A stretch of DNA of 64,000 bases from Lelliottia wanjuensis. Its GTDB lineage: Bacteria > Pseudomonadota > Gammaproteobacteria > Enterobacterales > Enterobacteriaceae. The DNA is taken from assembly GCF_030238365.1 (NCBI RefSeq), contig NZ_JASSOT010000063.1:409840-473839 (forward strand). Reading direction: 5' to 3'. Each line of letters opens with the position of its first letter. Position 1 is the first letter of the stretch. Both the position numbers and the translations under genes were made by a program. The notes beneath the pieces were generated by a model, which did no database searches, had not been told where the DNA came from, and saw only the letters and a list, made by a program, of their open reading frames with translations. Of this stretch, positions 8,108 to 22,783 are shown one piece after another.

Positions 8108-9544
8108 ATGGTATTACTGGTGTCTGATTCCGCCGCGCTCCCCACATTTCTCTTCCACGATTACGAAACCTTTGGCACCAGCCCGTCGCTGGACCGACCT
8201 TCGCAGTTTGCGGCGATCCGCACCGATGCGGATTTCAATATCATCGGCGAGCCGGAGGTTTTTTACTGTAAGCCTGCCGACGACTATCTGCCCCAGCCCG
8301 GCGCAGTGATGGTCACCGGCATTACGCCGCAGGAAGCGCGCGAAAAAGGCGTGAACGAAGCCGAGTTTGCCCGTCGCGTTCACGACCTGTTTACCGTGCC
8401 CAATACCTGCGTGGTGGGCTATAACAACATCCGTTTCGATGATGAAGTCACGCGTAATATCCTGTACCGCAATTTCTACGATCCCTACGCCTGGAGCTGG
8501 CAGAACCGCAACTCGCGCTGGGATCTGCTCGACGTTATGCGCGCCTGCTACGCTCTGCGCCCTGAGGGAATCACCTGGCCCGAGAATGACGACGGTTTGC
8601 CGAGCTTCCGCCTTGAACATCTGACGCGCGCCAACAGCATTGAGCACAGCAACGCCCACGATGCCATGGCGGACGTGTATGCCACTATCGCTATGGCGAA
8701 GCTGGTGAAGACCGCTCAGCCAAAACTCTTTGATTATCTGCTCAGCCATCGCAGCAAGCAGAAACTGATGACCCTGATTGACGTCCCGCAGATGAAACCG
8801 CTAGTGCATATCTCCGGGATGTTTGGTGCCTGGCGCGGGAATACCAGCTGGGTCGCGCCGCTGGCGTGGCATCCTGACAATCGCAACGCGGTGATCATGG
8901 TCGATCTGGCCGGTGATATTTCGCCGCTACTGGAACTCGACAGCGACACCCTGCGCGAGCGTTTGTACACGCCGAAAAACGAGCTGGGCGATAACGCCGC
9001 CGTGCCCGTCAAGCTGGTGCATATCAACAAATGCCCGGTGCTGGCGCAGGCGAATACATTGCGTCCGGAAGATGCCGACCGGCTGGGTGTGAATCGTCAG
9101 CTTTGCCTCGATAACCTGAAAGTGCTGCGTGAGAATCCGCAGGTGCGCGACAAAGTGGTGGCGATTTTCGCTGAAGCCGAGCCGTTTGTGCCCTCAGATA
9201 ACGTCGATGCGCAGCTCTATAACGGCTTTTTCAGTGACGCCGACCGCGCCGCTATGAACATCGTGTTGCAGACCGATCCGCAAAATTTACCGGCGCTGGA
9301 CATCACCTTCGCCGATAAACGGATTGAGAAGCTGATGTTTAACTATCGGGCGCGTAACTTCCCTGGCACCCTCGATGAAGCCGAGCAGGAGCGCTGGCTG
9401 CAGCACCGCCGTAACGTCTTTACGCCAGAGTTTTTGCAGCAGTACGCCCAGGAGCTGGAGATGTTGTACACGCAGTATGAAGGCAATGCGGAGAAACAGG
9501 CGCTGCTGAAAGCGCTGTATCAGTACGCGCAAGAGATTGTCTGA
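8108..9544 (+). CDS. sbcB: Exodeoxyribonuclease I (SbcB)
   Basis: Single-strand 3'-5' exonuclease of recombination and repair, in the DnaQ-like (DEDDh) fold. The N-terminal FHDYETFG supplies the metal-binding Asp and Glu (D18, E20 here), with the later conserved Asp/His in the HSNAHDAMADV region. SH3-like and C-terminal helical domains complete the C shape that binds DNA and SSB. The length (478) is close to E. coli (475). The ATG at 8108 has an AGG directly against it. The in-frame GTG at 8120 (474 residues) matches the E. coli start more closely and has AGGA about 11 nt upstream, so the start is uncertain by four codons. Confidence 0.95.
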   Translation: MVLLVSDSAALPTFLFHDYETFGTSPSLDRPSQFAAIRTDADFNIIGEPEVFYCKPADDYLPQPGAVMVTGITPQEAREKGVNEAEFARRVHDLFTVPNTCVVGYNNIRFDDEVTRNILYRNFYDPYAWSWQNRNSRWDLLDVMRACYALRPEGITWPENDDGLPSFRLEHLTRANSIEHSNAHDAMADVYATIAMAKLVKTAQPKLFDYLLSHRSKQKLMTLIDVPQMKPLVHISGMFGAWRGNTSWVAPLAWHPDNRNAVIMVDLAGDISPLLELDSDTLRERLYTPKNELGDNAAVPVKLVHINKCPVLAQANTLRPEDADRLGVNRQLCLDNLKVLRENPQVRDKVVAIFAEAEPFVPSDNVDAQLYNGFFSDADRAAMNIVLQTDPQNLPALDITFADKRIEKLMFNYRARNFPGTLDEAEQERWLQHRRNVFTPEFLQQYAQELEMLYTQYEGNAEKQALLKALYQYAQEIV

Positions 9545-9556
9545 GGATTGCAGGCA

Positions 9557-9592
9557 TAAAAAAACCGGAGGCATGTGCTCCGGTTTTTTTTG
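9557..9592. terminator. Bidirectional terminator between sbcB and plaP
   Basis: AACCGGAG-gcatgt-GCTCCGGTT stem flanked by an A-run on the left and eight T on the right, serving both convergent genes. Confidence 0.88.
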
Positions 9593-9608
9593 CGTCACTG
9601 CTGAGTGA

Positions 9609-10967
9609 TTACGCGATATCTTCGTACTGTGGCACAGGGTTGCGGAAGCTTTTGGTCACGCAAGCCAGGTACACCAGACCGATAGCACCCCAGATCAGGC
9701 CCAGAATCATTGAGCTCTCTTCCAGGTTAATCCACAGTGCACCCACCGTCATCGCGCCACACAGTGGCAGGAACAGGTAGTTGAAGTGGTCTTTCAGCGT
9801 TTTGTTGCGCTTCTCGCGGATCCAGAACTGAGAGATCACGGAGAGGTTAACAAAGGTAAAGGCCACCAGCGCACCGAAGTTAATCAGCGCCGTCGCTGTT
9901 ACCAGGTCAAATTTGATCGCCAGCAGAGCAATCGCGCCAACCAGCAGCACGTTCCATGCCGGAGTACGCCATTTCGGATGAATGTAGCCGAAGAAGCGAG
10001 TCGGGAACACGCCGTCGCGACCCATCACGTACATCAGACGAGAAACGCCTGCGTGAGCGGCCATTCCGGATGCCAGTACGGTGACGCTGGAGAAAATCAG
10101 CACGCCCCACTGGAAGGTTTTGCCTGCCACGTACAGCATGATTTCTGGCTGAGACGCGTCCGGATCTTTAAAGCGAGAGATGTCCGGGAAGTACAGCTGC
10201 AGGAAGTAAGAGGCACCAATGAACACCAGGCCGCCCAGCAGCGCAGTCAGCAGAATCGCACGCGGAATCACGCGCTCTGCGTCTTTGGTCTCTTCGGACA
10301 GAGAAGAGATACCGTCGAAGCCGAGGAACGAGAAGCACAGGATGGTCGCGCCGGTAATCATCGGCACCACGTGCGCGCCTTCAGACCAGAACGGACGGGT
10401 GCTGGTCAGCGTACCTGCGCCTTCACCGTGCGCCACGCCATAGATGATCATCCCGACGATAACCGCCACGATGCCCATCTGCAGAATCACGATCAGGGTG
10501 TTGAAGTTGGCCACGGTCTTGATGCTGCGCAGGTTAGAGATGGTCATAAAGGCCACCAGCGCGACAACGAAGATCCACGACGGTACGGAAGGCACCAGCG
10601 CTTCGAAGTAAATTTTTGCCAGCAGAATGTTGATCATCGGCATGAACAGGTAGTCCAGCAGAGATGACCAGCCCACCATAAAGCCAACAGCCGGGCTAAT
10701 GGATTTCTGAGCATAGGTGTACGCTGAGCCTGCGGACGGGAAACGGCGAACCAGTTTACCGTAGCTCAACGCCGTAAAGAGAATAGCGACCAGCGCAAAG
10801 GCATACGCCGTTGCAACGTGACCGTCAGTGAGGCCTGAAACGATACCAAACGTATCGAACAGCGTCATCGGCTGCATATAGGCGAGGCCCATCATGACAA
10901 CCGGAATCAACGTAAGTGTTTTACGTAATTCCACGCGAGAGGTTTTTGGAGTAGCGTTATGCGACAC
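9609..10967 (-). CDS. plaP: Low-affinity putrescine importer PlaP
   Basis: Amino acid-polyamine-organocation permease with about 12 membrane segments that imports putrescine in symport with protons. Its 452 residues equal the E. coli length. Family marks are [16 protein letters not shown] in segment 1 and [20 protein letters not shown] in the segment 6 region. I choose the GTG at 10967 ([17 protein letters not shown]) because it aligns with the E. coli start and has AAGGAG 9 nt upstream. An in-frame ATG 13 codons earlier would add a non-conserved arginine-rich tail. It converges with sbcB. Confidence 0.94.
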   Translation of the reverse strand: MSHNATPKTSRVELRKTLTLIPVVMMGLAYMQPMTLFDTFGIVSGLTDGHVATAYAFALVAILFTALSYGKLVRRFPSAGSAYTYAQKSISPAVGFMVGWSSLLDYLFMPMINILLAKIYFEALVPSVPSWIFVVALVAFMTISNLRSIKTVANFNTLIVILQMGIVAVIVGMIIYGVAHGEGAGTLTSTRPFWSEGAHVVPMITGATILCFSFLGFDGISSLSEETKDAERVIPRAILLTALLGGLVFIGASYFLQLYFPDISRFKDPDASQPEIMLYVAGKTFQWGVLIFSSVTVLASGMAAHAGVSRLMYVMGRDGVFPTRFFGYIHPKWRTPAWNVLLVGAIALLAIKFDLVTATALINFGALVAFTFVNLSVISQFWIREKRNKTLKDHFNYLFLPLCGAMTVGALWINLEESSMILGLIWGAIGLVYLACVTKSFRNPVPQYEDIA

Positions 10968-11118
10968 AGGATTTCTCCTTAACGGTGAAAACCGCCGCGT
11001 AAGCAAAAGATTGCCCCATTTTCTGGATTCCTCAGCGACAACAACTGTCGGATTTTAGTAAGTATCTATCCGGTACGAAGCCCGGCCTCTTTGTTTTTAA
11101 ATGGCGTTTGTTACATGC

Positions 11119-11153
11119 AAAAAAAATAACCGACGCCTTTTATATCGTCGGTT
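11119..11153 (-). terminator. Putative terminator of yeeY
   Basis: Minus-strand reading: AACCGACG, a ten-base loop, CGTCGGTT, A, then a run of eight T. It lies 88 nt downstream of the yeeY stop and upstream of plaP, so the two genes are probably separate units. Nothing else is evident between 10968 and 11240 apart from the presumed plaP promoter. Confidence 0.75.
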
Positions 11154-11240
11154 AATCTCATTTTTTTGCAGCGGCGCATTTTGCCCCATCTTTGGCATAA
11201 AAGGCAATAGATTCAGAAGCCGATCGCGCTTTTCTTTTTA

Positions 11241-12170
11241 CTAAGCGGTTGATATTCCGCCCTCGGGCAAAGTGTAAACGGCAGCGATAGCACTATTTGC
11301 TAAAATCTCATCCCGCCACCACGCGCTGGCAAGCCCGGCGGTCTGTTCATTCCACCCTACCCACACCGATTCGCTGTTGGTTTGCGCCAGCACTTGTTTC
11401 TCCACCAGCGCACCGCTTTCGATAAATCGCTGGGCCAGATAACGCGGGAGATAACCGCAGCCGAGCCCGCTGATTTGCAGCTCCAGCTTGGTTTTGAAGT
11501 CAAACACCGTGATGGCTTCCTGATCGTCGAGCAGTTGGGAAGAGACCGCGCACTCCGGCAGAGAGCTGTCACCCACCACAATCGCCCGACAGCCTTTTAT
11601 TACGCGACGCGGAATGGGCTCTGGCTCCTGGGCCAGGGGATGATGCGGGGCCACCACAAACACCTGCTCAAGGGTGCCGATACGCGAAAAGCCAAAATCG
11701 CTCGACTGGGGCGGGTCGCGTAATGCGCCGACGATAATATCCGCCCGGCCCTGCGTTAATGCCTCCCACGAGCCGCCTAGCACGCCGTTGATAAATTTGA
11801 GTCGGGTCACGCTGTGGCGCTGGTAAAAGGCTTCGATCAGCGGGGAGAGCAACGAGAAGGGAAAGGTATCATCCACGCCGATGACCAGCTCATTTTCCCA
11901 GCCCTGATGGAGCTTCACCGCCTGCTTTTCCAGCTCGCGCACCGTGTGCAGCACTTCGCGACCCTTTTCGAGCAGCATCTGGCCCGTTCGCGTGAAACGC
12001 GCGCGATGTCCGCTGCGATCGAGCAGTTGAATATTGAGATCACTTTCGAGTTTATGAACGGTGTAGCTTAGGGCCGAGGGGGTTTTGTAGAGCTTCGCCG
12101 ACGCGGCGGCAAAGCTCCCCTCTTTTTCGAGTGCATCGAGGATAATGAGAACATCCAGCAGCGGTTTCAT
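11241..12170 (-). CDS. yeeY: LysR-type transcriptional regulator YeeY
   Basis: A 309-residue LysR-type regulator, the E. coli YeeY length. A winged helix-turn-helix occupies about residues 3-62 (EGSFAAASAKLYKTPSALSY recognition region), followed by the linker helix and a periplasmic-binding-protein-like effector domain from about residue 90. The start is the ATG of MKPLLDVLIILDAL; the upstream ATG four codons earlier (MGAN) is also in frame. The effector and targets are not established. It lies between plaP and yeeZ, all on the minus strand; the terminator behind it suggests it is not cotranscribed with plaP. Confidence 0.93.
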   Translation of the reverse strand: MKPLLDVLIILDALEKEGSFAAASAKLYKTPSALSYTVHKLESDLNIQLLDRSGHRARFTRTGQMLLEKGREVLHTVRELEKQAVKLHQGWENELVIGVDDTFPFSLLSPLIEAFYQRHSVTRLKFINGVLGGSWEALTQGRADIIVGALRDPPQSSDFGFSRIGTLEQVFVVAPHHPLAQEPEPIPRRVIKGCRAIVVGDSSLPECAVSSQLLDDQEAITVFDFKTKLELQISGLGCGYLPRYLAQRFIESGALVEKQVLAQTNSESVWVGWNEQTAGLASAWWRDEILANSAIAAVYTLPEGGISTA

Positions 12171-12211
12171 GTTCGCCCCCAAACGGTGTGCGATAGAACC
12201 CGCTGGCGGGG

Positions 12212-13036
12212 TTATTCCATTGGCATTACCAGCGGATCGGGATACTGATACTCAAATCCCAGTTCACGACAAATACGATTGCCATCAATCACTTTGCCTT
12301 GCCCTTCCCCGGATGCGTCGCGAAACTGCGGCGGCTCCAGCCCAAGCTGTCGGGCCATGACGGGGTAAAATGTGCTTCGCGCCGGATGAGAGGGCGCACA
12401 TATATTATAGATGTGCCCGCCCTTAGGAGCCTGCAACAGGAGCGTAATTGCGCCGATAACGTCCTCAAGATGGACAAGATTGACGCCATGTTGCCCGTTC
12501 GGAGCCGTTTTTCCGGCAAAGAAGCGACCGGGATGACGCTCCGGCCCGACTAAACCGGCCAGGCGCAAAATGTCCACCTGGGTGCCCGGCAAATTATGCA
12601 GCCAGTCTTCCAGCTCTTTCAGCACCCGACCGCTGGCGGTAACGGGCGTGCGCTCGGTACTCTCTTTCACCGTCCCTTCGACGTCGCCATACACCGACGT
12701 CGAACTGGTAAAGATAATGCGCGGAATGTGATGGGCCAGCGCGCTGTCGACAATCTCCTGCACCGCCTGGCGGTAAAACTCCTCGCCCGGCCCGCTGCGC
12801 CGCGCGGGAAGCGTAATCACCAGCGCGTCGACGTTCATCAGGCTGTCGAGATCGTCCGTATCGCAAACCAGCTCCGGCTCCAGGCGTAACTCGACGCCCT
12901 CAATTCCGCACATCCGCGCGGCCTCGACGCCGTCCACCGTGGTTTTGCTGCCGGTCACCTGCCAGCCTCTCGCCGTTAACGACATCGCCAGCGGCATGCC
13001 TAACCATCCTAAACCGACAATTGCGACCTTCTTCAT
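12212..13036 (-). CDS. yeeZ: NAD(P)-dependent epimerase/dehydratase-like protein YeeZ
   Basis: A 274-residue extended short-chain dehydrogenase fold protein, the same length as E. coli YeeZ. It has an N-terminal Rossmann motif (KKVAIVGLGWLGMPLA), then IIFTSSTSVYGD and a substrate-domain stretch LVHLEDVIGAITLLL. The canonical YxxxK catalytic pair is not obvious, so whether it is an active oxidoreductase is uncertain. The start at MKKVAIVG follows the E. coli protein; seven upstream codons are in frame but not conserved. It is divergent from the his operon and followed by yeeY on the same strand. Confidence 0.9.
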   Translation of the reverse strand: MKKVAIVGLGWLGMPLAMSLTARGWQVTGSKTTVDGVEAARMCGIEGVELRLEPELVCDTDDLDSLMNVDALVITLPARRSGPGEEFYRQAVQEIVDSALAHHIPRIIFTSSTSVYGDVEGTVKESTERTPVTASGRVLKELEDWLHNLPGTQVDILRLAGLVGPERHPGRFFAGKTAPNGQHGVNLVHLEDVIGAITLLLQAPKGGHIYNICAPSHPARSTFYPVMARQLGLEPPQFRDASGEGQGKVIDGNRICRELGFEYQYPDPLVMPME

Positions 13037-13142
13037 GCGTTTTCTCCTGGCTTTCACGCGTCTGACTTAAGGCTACGCCAGCAGTGCGGAACTGACAATT
13101 CATAGCATCAATATGAAATGAATTAATGATTAAAAAAAGCCC

Positions 13143-13172
13143 TTGCTTTACACCGTGAATGTGGTTTAGGTT
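13143..13172 (+). promoter_or_regulatory. his operon promoter
   Basis: TTGCTT (-35, 13143-13148) and TAGGTT (-10, 13167-13172) are separated by 18 bp, placed 40 nt before the hisL start. Both hexamers match what I recall of the E. coli/Salmonella his promoter. Confidence 0.8.
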
Positions 13173-13211
13173 AAAAGACATCAGATGCATAAGCATTCAC
13201 AGAGAATTTAT

Positions 13212-13262
13212 ATGACACGCGTTCCTTTTAAAAACCACCATCATCACCATCATCCTGACTAG
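13212..13262 (+). CDS. hisL: his operon leader peptide HisL
   Basis: A 16-residue leader peptide, [16 protein letters not shown]. Ribosome stalling at the His codons when charged tRNA-His is scarce favours the antiterminator and opens the his operon. The run here has six consecutive His codons (CAC CAT CAT CAC CAT CAT) preceded by AAC (Asn); the E. coli and Salmonella peptides have seven His. The codon where the seventh would be has changed from histidine to asparagine. The peptide ends 64 nt before the attenuator stem. Confidence 0.96.
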   Translation: MTRVPFKNHHHHHHPD

Positions 13263-13326
13263 TCTTTCAGGCGATGTGTGCTGGAAGACATTCAGATCTT
13301 CCAGTGGTGCGAGAACGCAAGAGAGA

Positions 13327-13361
13327 GCCCCCGGAAGATCATCTTCCGGGGGCTTTTTTTT
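13327..13361 (+). terminator. his attenuator terminator
   Basis: GCCCCCGGAAGAT-CATCTTCCGGGGGC makes a near-perfect 13-bp GC-rich stem followed by TTTTTTTT, between hisL and hisG. The left arm can alternatively pair with upstream leader segments, including a CTTCCAG-type sequence near 13298, as expected for the antiterminator. Confidence 0.94.
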
Positions 13362-13396
13362 GGACCGTATCCAGACAGGGTAATAAGGACAACAGA

Positions 13397-14296
13397 ATGT
13401 TAGATAACTCACGTTTACGCATAGCTATTCAAAAATCAGGCCGCCTGAGCGACGATTCACGCGAATTACTCTCCCGCTGCGGGATTAAAATTAACCTGCA
13501 CACCCAGCGCCTGATTGCCCTCGCAGAGAATATGCCGATCGACATCCTGCGCGTTCGCGATGACGATATCCCGGGCCTGGTGATGGATGGCGTGGTTGAC
13601 CTCGGCATCATCGGCGAAAACGTGCTGGAAGAAGAGCTGCTGACCCGCCGTGCGCAGGGCGAAGACCCGCGCTATTTCACCCTACGTCGTCTCGATTTCG
13701 GCGGCTGCCGCCTGTCGCTCGCCACCGCCGTGGATGAAGCCTGGGACGGCCCGGCCGGTCTGAACGGCAAGCGCATTGCCACCTCTTACCCTCACCTGCT
13801 CAAGCGCTACCTCGACCAGAAAGGCGTGCAGTTTAAATCCTGTCTGCTGAACGGCTCTGTAGAAGTGGCCCCGCGTGCGGGTCTGGCCGATGCCATCTGC
13901 GATCTGGTCTCGACCGGCGCGACGCTCGAAGCCAACGGTCTGCGTGAAGTGGAAGTGATTTATCGCTCCAAAGCCTGCCTGATCCAGCGCGACGGCGACA
14001 TGCCGGAGGCCAAACAGCAGCTGATCGACCGCCTGCTGACCCGCATTCAGGGGGTGATTCAGGCGCGCGAATCGAAATACATCATGATGCACGCTCCGAC
14101 CGAACGTCTCGATGAAGTCATTGCCCTGCTGCCAGGCGCGGAACGTCCAACCATTCTGCCGCTGGCGGGCGACCAGCAGCGCGTGGCGATGCACATGGTC
14201 AGCAGCGAAACCCTGTTCTGGGAAACCATGGAAAAACTGAAAGCCCTGGGTGCCAGTTCCATTCTGGTGCTGCCGATTGAGAAGATGATGGAGTAA
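13397..14296 (+). CDS. hisG: ATP phosphoribosyltransferase HisG
   Basis: First step of histidine synthesis: ATP plus PRPP gives phosphoribosyl-ATP, with feedback inhibition by histidine. The protein has 299 residues, the long (HisZ-independent) hexameric form. Two periplasmic-binding-like catalytic domains hold the PRPP-binding stretch [14 protein letters not shown], followed by a C-terminal ACT-like regulatory domain from about residue 225. The ATG at 13397 follows AGGACAACAG. It lies 36 nt after the attenuator, and is separated from hisD by 97 nt that contain a REP pair. Confidence 0.97.
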   Translation: MLDNSRLRIAIQKSGRLSDDSRELLSRCGIKINLHTQRLIALAENMPIDILRVRDDDIPGLVMDGVVDLGIIGENVLEEELLTRRAQGEDPRYFTLRRLDFGGCRLSLATAVDEAWDGPAGLNGKRIATSYPHLLKRYLDQKGVQFKSCLLNGSVEVAPRAGLADAICDLVSTGATLEANGLREVEVIYRSKACLIQRDGDMPEAKQQLIDRLLTRIQGVIQARESKYIMMHAPTERLDEVIALLPGAERPTILPLAGDQQRVAMHMVSSETLFWETMEKLKALGASSILVLPIEKMME

Positions 14297-14309
14297 TTCC
14301 ACTCATAAT

Positions 14310-14379
14310 GCCCGGTGACGCTCACACTGACCGGGCCTACAAGACCCGTAGGCCGGATAAGCGAAGCGCATCCGGCAAG
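14310..14379. repeat. REP pair (BIME) in the hisG-hisD junction
   Basis: Two inverted REP units. The first has arms GCCCGGT and ACCGGGC; the second is a typical GTAGGCCGGATAAGCG...CATCCGGC unit. They fill most of the 97-nt space between hisG and hisD. A REP in this intercistronic region is known in Salmonella, where it affects mRNA processing and 3' stability. Confidence 0.88.
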
Positions 14380-14393
14380 AAAGGAAAACGATC

Positions 14394-19898
<5,505 letters not shown>

Positions 19899-19905
<7 letters not shown>

Positions 19906-20510
19906 CTGAACAACAACGGGCGCAGCTGGACTGGGAAAAAACGGACGGATTATTGCCGGTGGTTGTGCAACATGCGGTTTCCGGCGAAGTGCTGATGCTG
20001 GGGTATATGAACCAGGATGCGCTGAACACAACGCTTGAAAGCGGGAAAGTGACCTTTTTCTCGCGCACTAAACAGCGCCTGTGGACTAAGGGCGAATCGT
20101 CCGGCCATTTCCTCAATGTCGTGAGCGTTACCCCTGACTGTGATAACGACACCCTACTGGTGCTGGCAAACCCGATCGGGCCAACCTGCCACCTCGGTAC
20201 CAGCAGCTGTTTCGGCGACGCGAGCCACCAGTGGCTGTTCCTGTATCAGCTCGAACAACTACTGGCAGAGCGCAAAACCGCTGACCCGGAGAGCTCATAC
20301 ACCGCGAAACTGTACGCGAGTGGGACCAAGCGTATCGCGCAGAAAGTCGGTGAAGAAGGCGTTGAAACGGCGCTGGCCGCGACGGTGCACGATCGCGATG
20401 AGCTGACCAATGAGGCGTCGGATTTGATGTATCACCTGCTGGTGTTGCTCCAGGATCAGGAGCTGGATTTAACGGCGGTGATTGAGAATTTGCGTAAGAG
20501 GCACAAATAA
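19899..20510 (+). CDS. hisI: Bifunctional PR-AMP cyclohydrolase/PR-ATP pyrophosphatase HisI (HisIE)
   Basis: A fused enzyme of 203 residues for steps 2 and 3 of the pathway. The N-terminal cyclohydrolase (about 1-110) contains the zinc site around CDNDTLLVL and CHLGTSSCF. The C-terminal pyrophosphohydrolase (about 115-203) has the MazG-like helical motif [13 protein letters not shown]. It is the last gene of the operon, ending directly at the terminator. Confidence 0.97.
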
Positions 20511-20540
20511 AAAAAGACCGGGGAGACCCGGTCTTTTTTT
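20509..20540. terminator. Bidirectional terminator, hisI/wzz
   Basis: GACCGGG-gaga-CCCGGTC stem with an A-run on the left and TTTTTTT on the right, ending the his operon and the convergent wzz gene. Confidence 0.9.
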
Positions 20541-20549
20541 GTCTGACGA

Positions 20550-21530
20550 TCAGGCTCTTGGCTTGTAGTTACGCAGCGCGTTACGCCCCAACACCACACC
20601 GGAACCGATAATCCCGCCCAGCAGCACGGCCAGAATCAGCGTAATCGCTTTCTTCGGGCTGTCGCGACGGATAGGGAGATTGGGCTTCATCACATAGCGA
20701 TAGGCATGGATGGTGGCCGGATCAACATTCAGATTCTGAATATCCAGCAAGTTCTGTTTGGTCTGGTAATAGGCCCCAGAGAAGACCAGCGGACGTGTGG
20801 ACTCGTTTTGAATCATCGAGCTCAGCGCTTCGCTACCCAACAGGAACATGGTGTCCTGAGTAACATCCTGCGTTTGCTGAATCTGTGGAGCGGTGATTTT
20901 TGCCGCCTGGGCAAATTTCAGCGCTTCAGTGATTTGCTTGATACGCAGATCTTTTTGCTCCTGAGAAACTTTCTCCTGGTTTTCCAGGGAGTCATTCAGC
21001 GTAGTAATCTGCTGTTTGATATTGTCTTTAAGGTCAATATCCAGCTCTTTCGCCGTCTGCTCATCAATCTGTTGAATGTACTGCGCCAGCTGTTTTTGTG
21101 CGGCTTCAGCCGACTCGCCCACATAGGTGACATTTAAAGGTAAAGGTTGCCCTTTTACCGCGGCATCAATGGTCAGCTTTTCAGGTGCTTCCTGATTATC
21201 CAGGGATTGAGCCAACGCTGAGAATGCGGAGTTAAAGCGCCCGATGACGCGCAACTGAGTATCGTTCATCGACGGTGCGGCAGAACCATAAAGAATGTTC
21301 AGGGCGTTAGTATAGGTGGCAATTTGCGCGGCATCAGGCTGAGTGATGATCGCGGTAGAGGTCCATTTCTCTTTCGCAGTAGCAACATAAACACCAGCAA
21401 GCACAATCGCGACGGCAACAAATGCAGCAATCGTCCACTTCCCACGCCACAATTGCATCACTAAATCAATTAAATCAATCTGCTCCGGGTCATTTCGACT
21501 GCTGACCTCATTATTGCTGTACTGGGACAT
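20550..21530 (-). CDS. wzzB: O-antigen chain length determinant Wzz
   Basis: Polysaccharide co-polymerase class 1 protein of 326 residues that sets the modal O-antigen chain length together with Wzy. It has a cytoplasmic N-terminus, one membrane helix at about 33-51, a large periplasmic coiled-coil domain, and a second helix at about 295-315 followed by a short RNYKPRA tail. The PxxP-type segment before the last helix (KPNLPIRRDSPKKA) is typical. The start follows AAGGATTGT. It faces hisI and is separated from gnd/ugd by the oppositely transcribed epimerase gene. Confidence 0.95.
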   Translation of the reverse strand: MSQYSNNEVSSRNDPEQIDLIDLVMQLWRGKWTIAAFVAVAIVLAGVYVATAKEKWTSTAIITQPDAAQIATYTNALNILYGSAAPSMNDTQLRVIGRFNSAFSALAQSLDNQEAPEKLTIDAAVKGQPLPLNVTYVGESAEAAQKQLAQYIQQIDEQTAKELDIDLKDNIKQQITTLNDSLENQEKVSQEQKDLRIKQITEALKFAQAAKITAPQIQQTQDVTQDTMFLLGSEALSSMIQNESTRPLVFSGAYYQTKQNLLDIQNLNVDPATIHAYRYVMKPNLPIRRDSPKKAITLILAVLLGGIIGSGVVLGRNALRNYKPRA

Positions 21531-21723
21531 ACAATCCTTAACGAAAGAATAGACAAAAATATTATTTAGCTAGTGTATCGCTTGTTGGCAATTTTTCTAT
21601 AAGAATCCTGTGAGTTATCTGCTGACTGGCGAAGTTTTGCTTACTTAGCGCTTAGGGGTATGATGTGCGTCATAGGTTTTAGGCTAAACAGAAAGCGATT
21701 TTTTGATTATACAGAGGATGAAT

Positions 21724-22728
21724 ATGAAATTTCTGGTCACCGGTGCAGCAGGTTTTATCGGCTCCAACGTCAGCAAGCGACTTCTGGACGCCGGGCACGT
21801 GGTTGTCGGGATTGACAATCTCAATGACTATTACGATGTGAATCTGAAACAGGCGCGGCTGGATCTGCTGACATCCGGGAATTTCACTTTCCACAAACTC
21901 GATCTGGCCGATCGTGAAGGGATGGCCTCGCTGTTTGCCGACGAGAAGTTTGACCGTGTGATCCACCTGGCCGCCCAGGCTGGCGTGCGCTACTCGCTGG
22001 AAAACCCACATGCTTACGCGGACGCGAACCTTGTCGGTCATCTGAACGTGCTCGAAGGCTGCCGCCATAACAAAGTTCAGCACCTGCTGTATGCCTCTTC
22101 CAGCTCTGTTTACGGCCTGAATCGCAAAATGCCCTTCTCCACCGACGATTCCGTAGACCACCCGGTGTCCCTGTACGCAGCGACCAAGAAAGCCAACGAG
22201 CTGATGTCGCACACCTACTCGCATCTCTATAATCTGCCAACAACTGGCCTGCGTTTCTTTACGGTGTATGGACCGTGGGGCCGTCCGGATATGGCGCTGT
22301 TCAAGTTCACCAAAGCGATGCTCGAAGGCAAAAGCATTGACGTGTACAACTACGGCAAGATGAAGCGCGATTTCACCTACATCGATGACATCGCCGAAGC
22401 CATTATCCGTCTGCAGGATGTTATCCCTCAGGCCGACGCCAACTGGACCGTGGAAACAGGCTCACCAGCAACCAGCTCCGCTCCGTATCGCGTCTACAAC
22501 ATCGGCAACAGCTCGCCTGTTGAACTGATGGATTACATCACGGCGCTGGAAGAAGCGTTAGGCATCGAAGCAGAAAAAAACATGATGCCGATTCAGCCGG
22601 GTGATGTACTGGAAACCAGCGCAGATACCAAAGCGCTGTATGAGGTGATTGGTTTTAAACCTCAGACTTCCGTTAAAGAAGGTGTGAAGAATTTCGTCGA
22701 CTGGTACCGCGATTTCTACAAGGCCTAA
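21724..22728 (+). CDS. UDP-glucuronate 4-epimerase-like NAD-dependent epimerase
   Basis: Extended SDR epimerase of 334 residues, most like the GalE-type UDP-GlcA/UDP-GalA 4-epimerases (called uge in Klebsiella, where it lies in the same position near ugd). It has the Rossmann motif GAAGFIGSN (about 8-16), a Ser/Thr-rich ASSSSVYG and the catalytic YAATKKANE (YxxxK). The start at 21724 (MKFLVTGAAG) has GAGG 7 nt upstream; an ATG two codons earlier is also possible. It is the only plus-strand gene between the his operon and yegH and has its own terminator. With Ugd it would yield UDP-GalA from UDP-Glc. Substrate assignment is by family resemblance. Confidence 0.88.
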   Translation: MKFLVTGAAGFIGSNVSKRLLDAGHVVVGIDNLNDYYDVNLKQARLDLLTSGNFTFHKLDLADREGMASLFADEKFDRVIHLAAQAGVRYSLENPHAYADANLVGHLNVLEGCRHNKVQHLLYASSSSVYGLNRKMPFSTDDSVDHPVSLYAATKKANELMSHTYSHLYNLPTTGLRFFTVYGPWGRPDMALFKFTKAMLEGKSIDVYNYGKMKRDFTYIDDIAEAIIRLQDVIPQADANWTVETGSPATSSAPYRVYNIGNSSPVELMDYITALEEALGIEAEKNMMPIQPGDVLETSADTKALYEVIGFKPQTSVKEGVKNFVDWYRDFYKA

Positions 22729-22731
22729 AAA

Positions 22732-22764
22732 CGACAATGCCCGGCATCGCCGGGCATTTTCTTA
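22732..22764. terminator. Bidirectional terminator, epimerase/ugd
   Basis: AATGCCCGGC-atc-GCCGGGCATT followed by TTCTT, between two convergent genes. Confidence 0.82.
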
Positions 22765-22783
22765 ATGAGCTTAACAAGAAAGC

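Noticed and set aside
8108..8120. Alternative four-codon shorter start for SbcB (GTG at 8120)
   Set aside because: Not excluded, and it matches E. coli length better. I kept the ATG as the annotated start because it is a stronger initiator codon and noted the alternative.
13236..13253. Six-His coding run resembling an affinity tag
   Set aside because: It is the natural his leader peptide run, followed by the attenuator; there is no sign of engineering.
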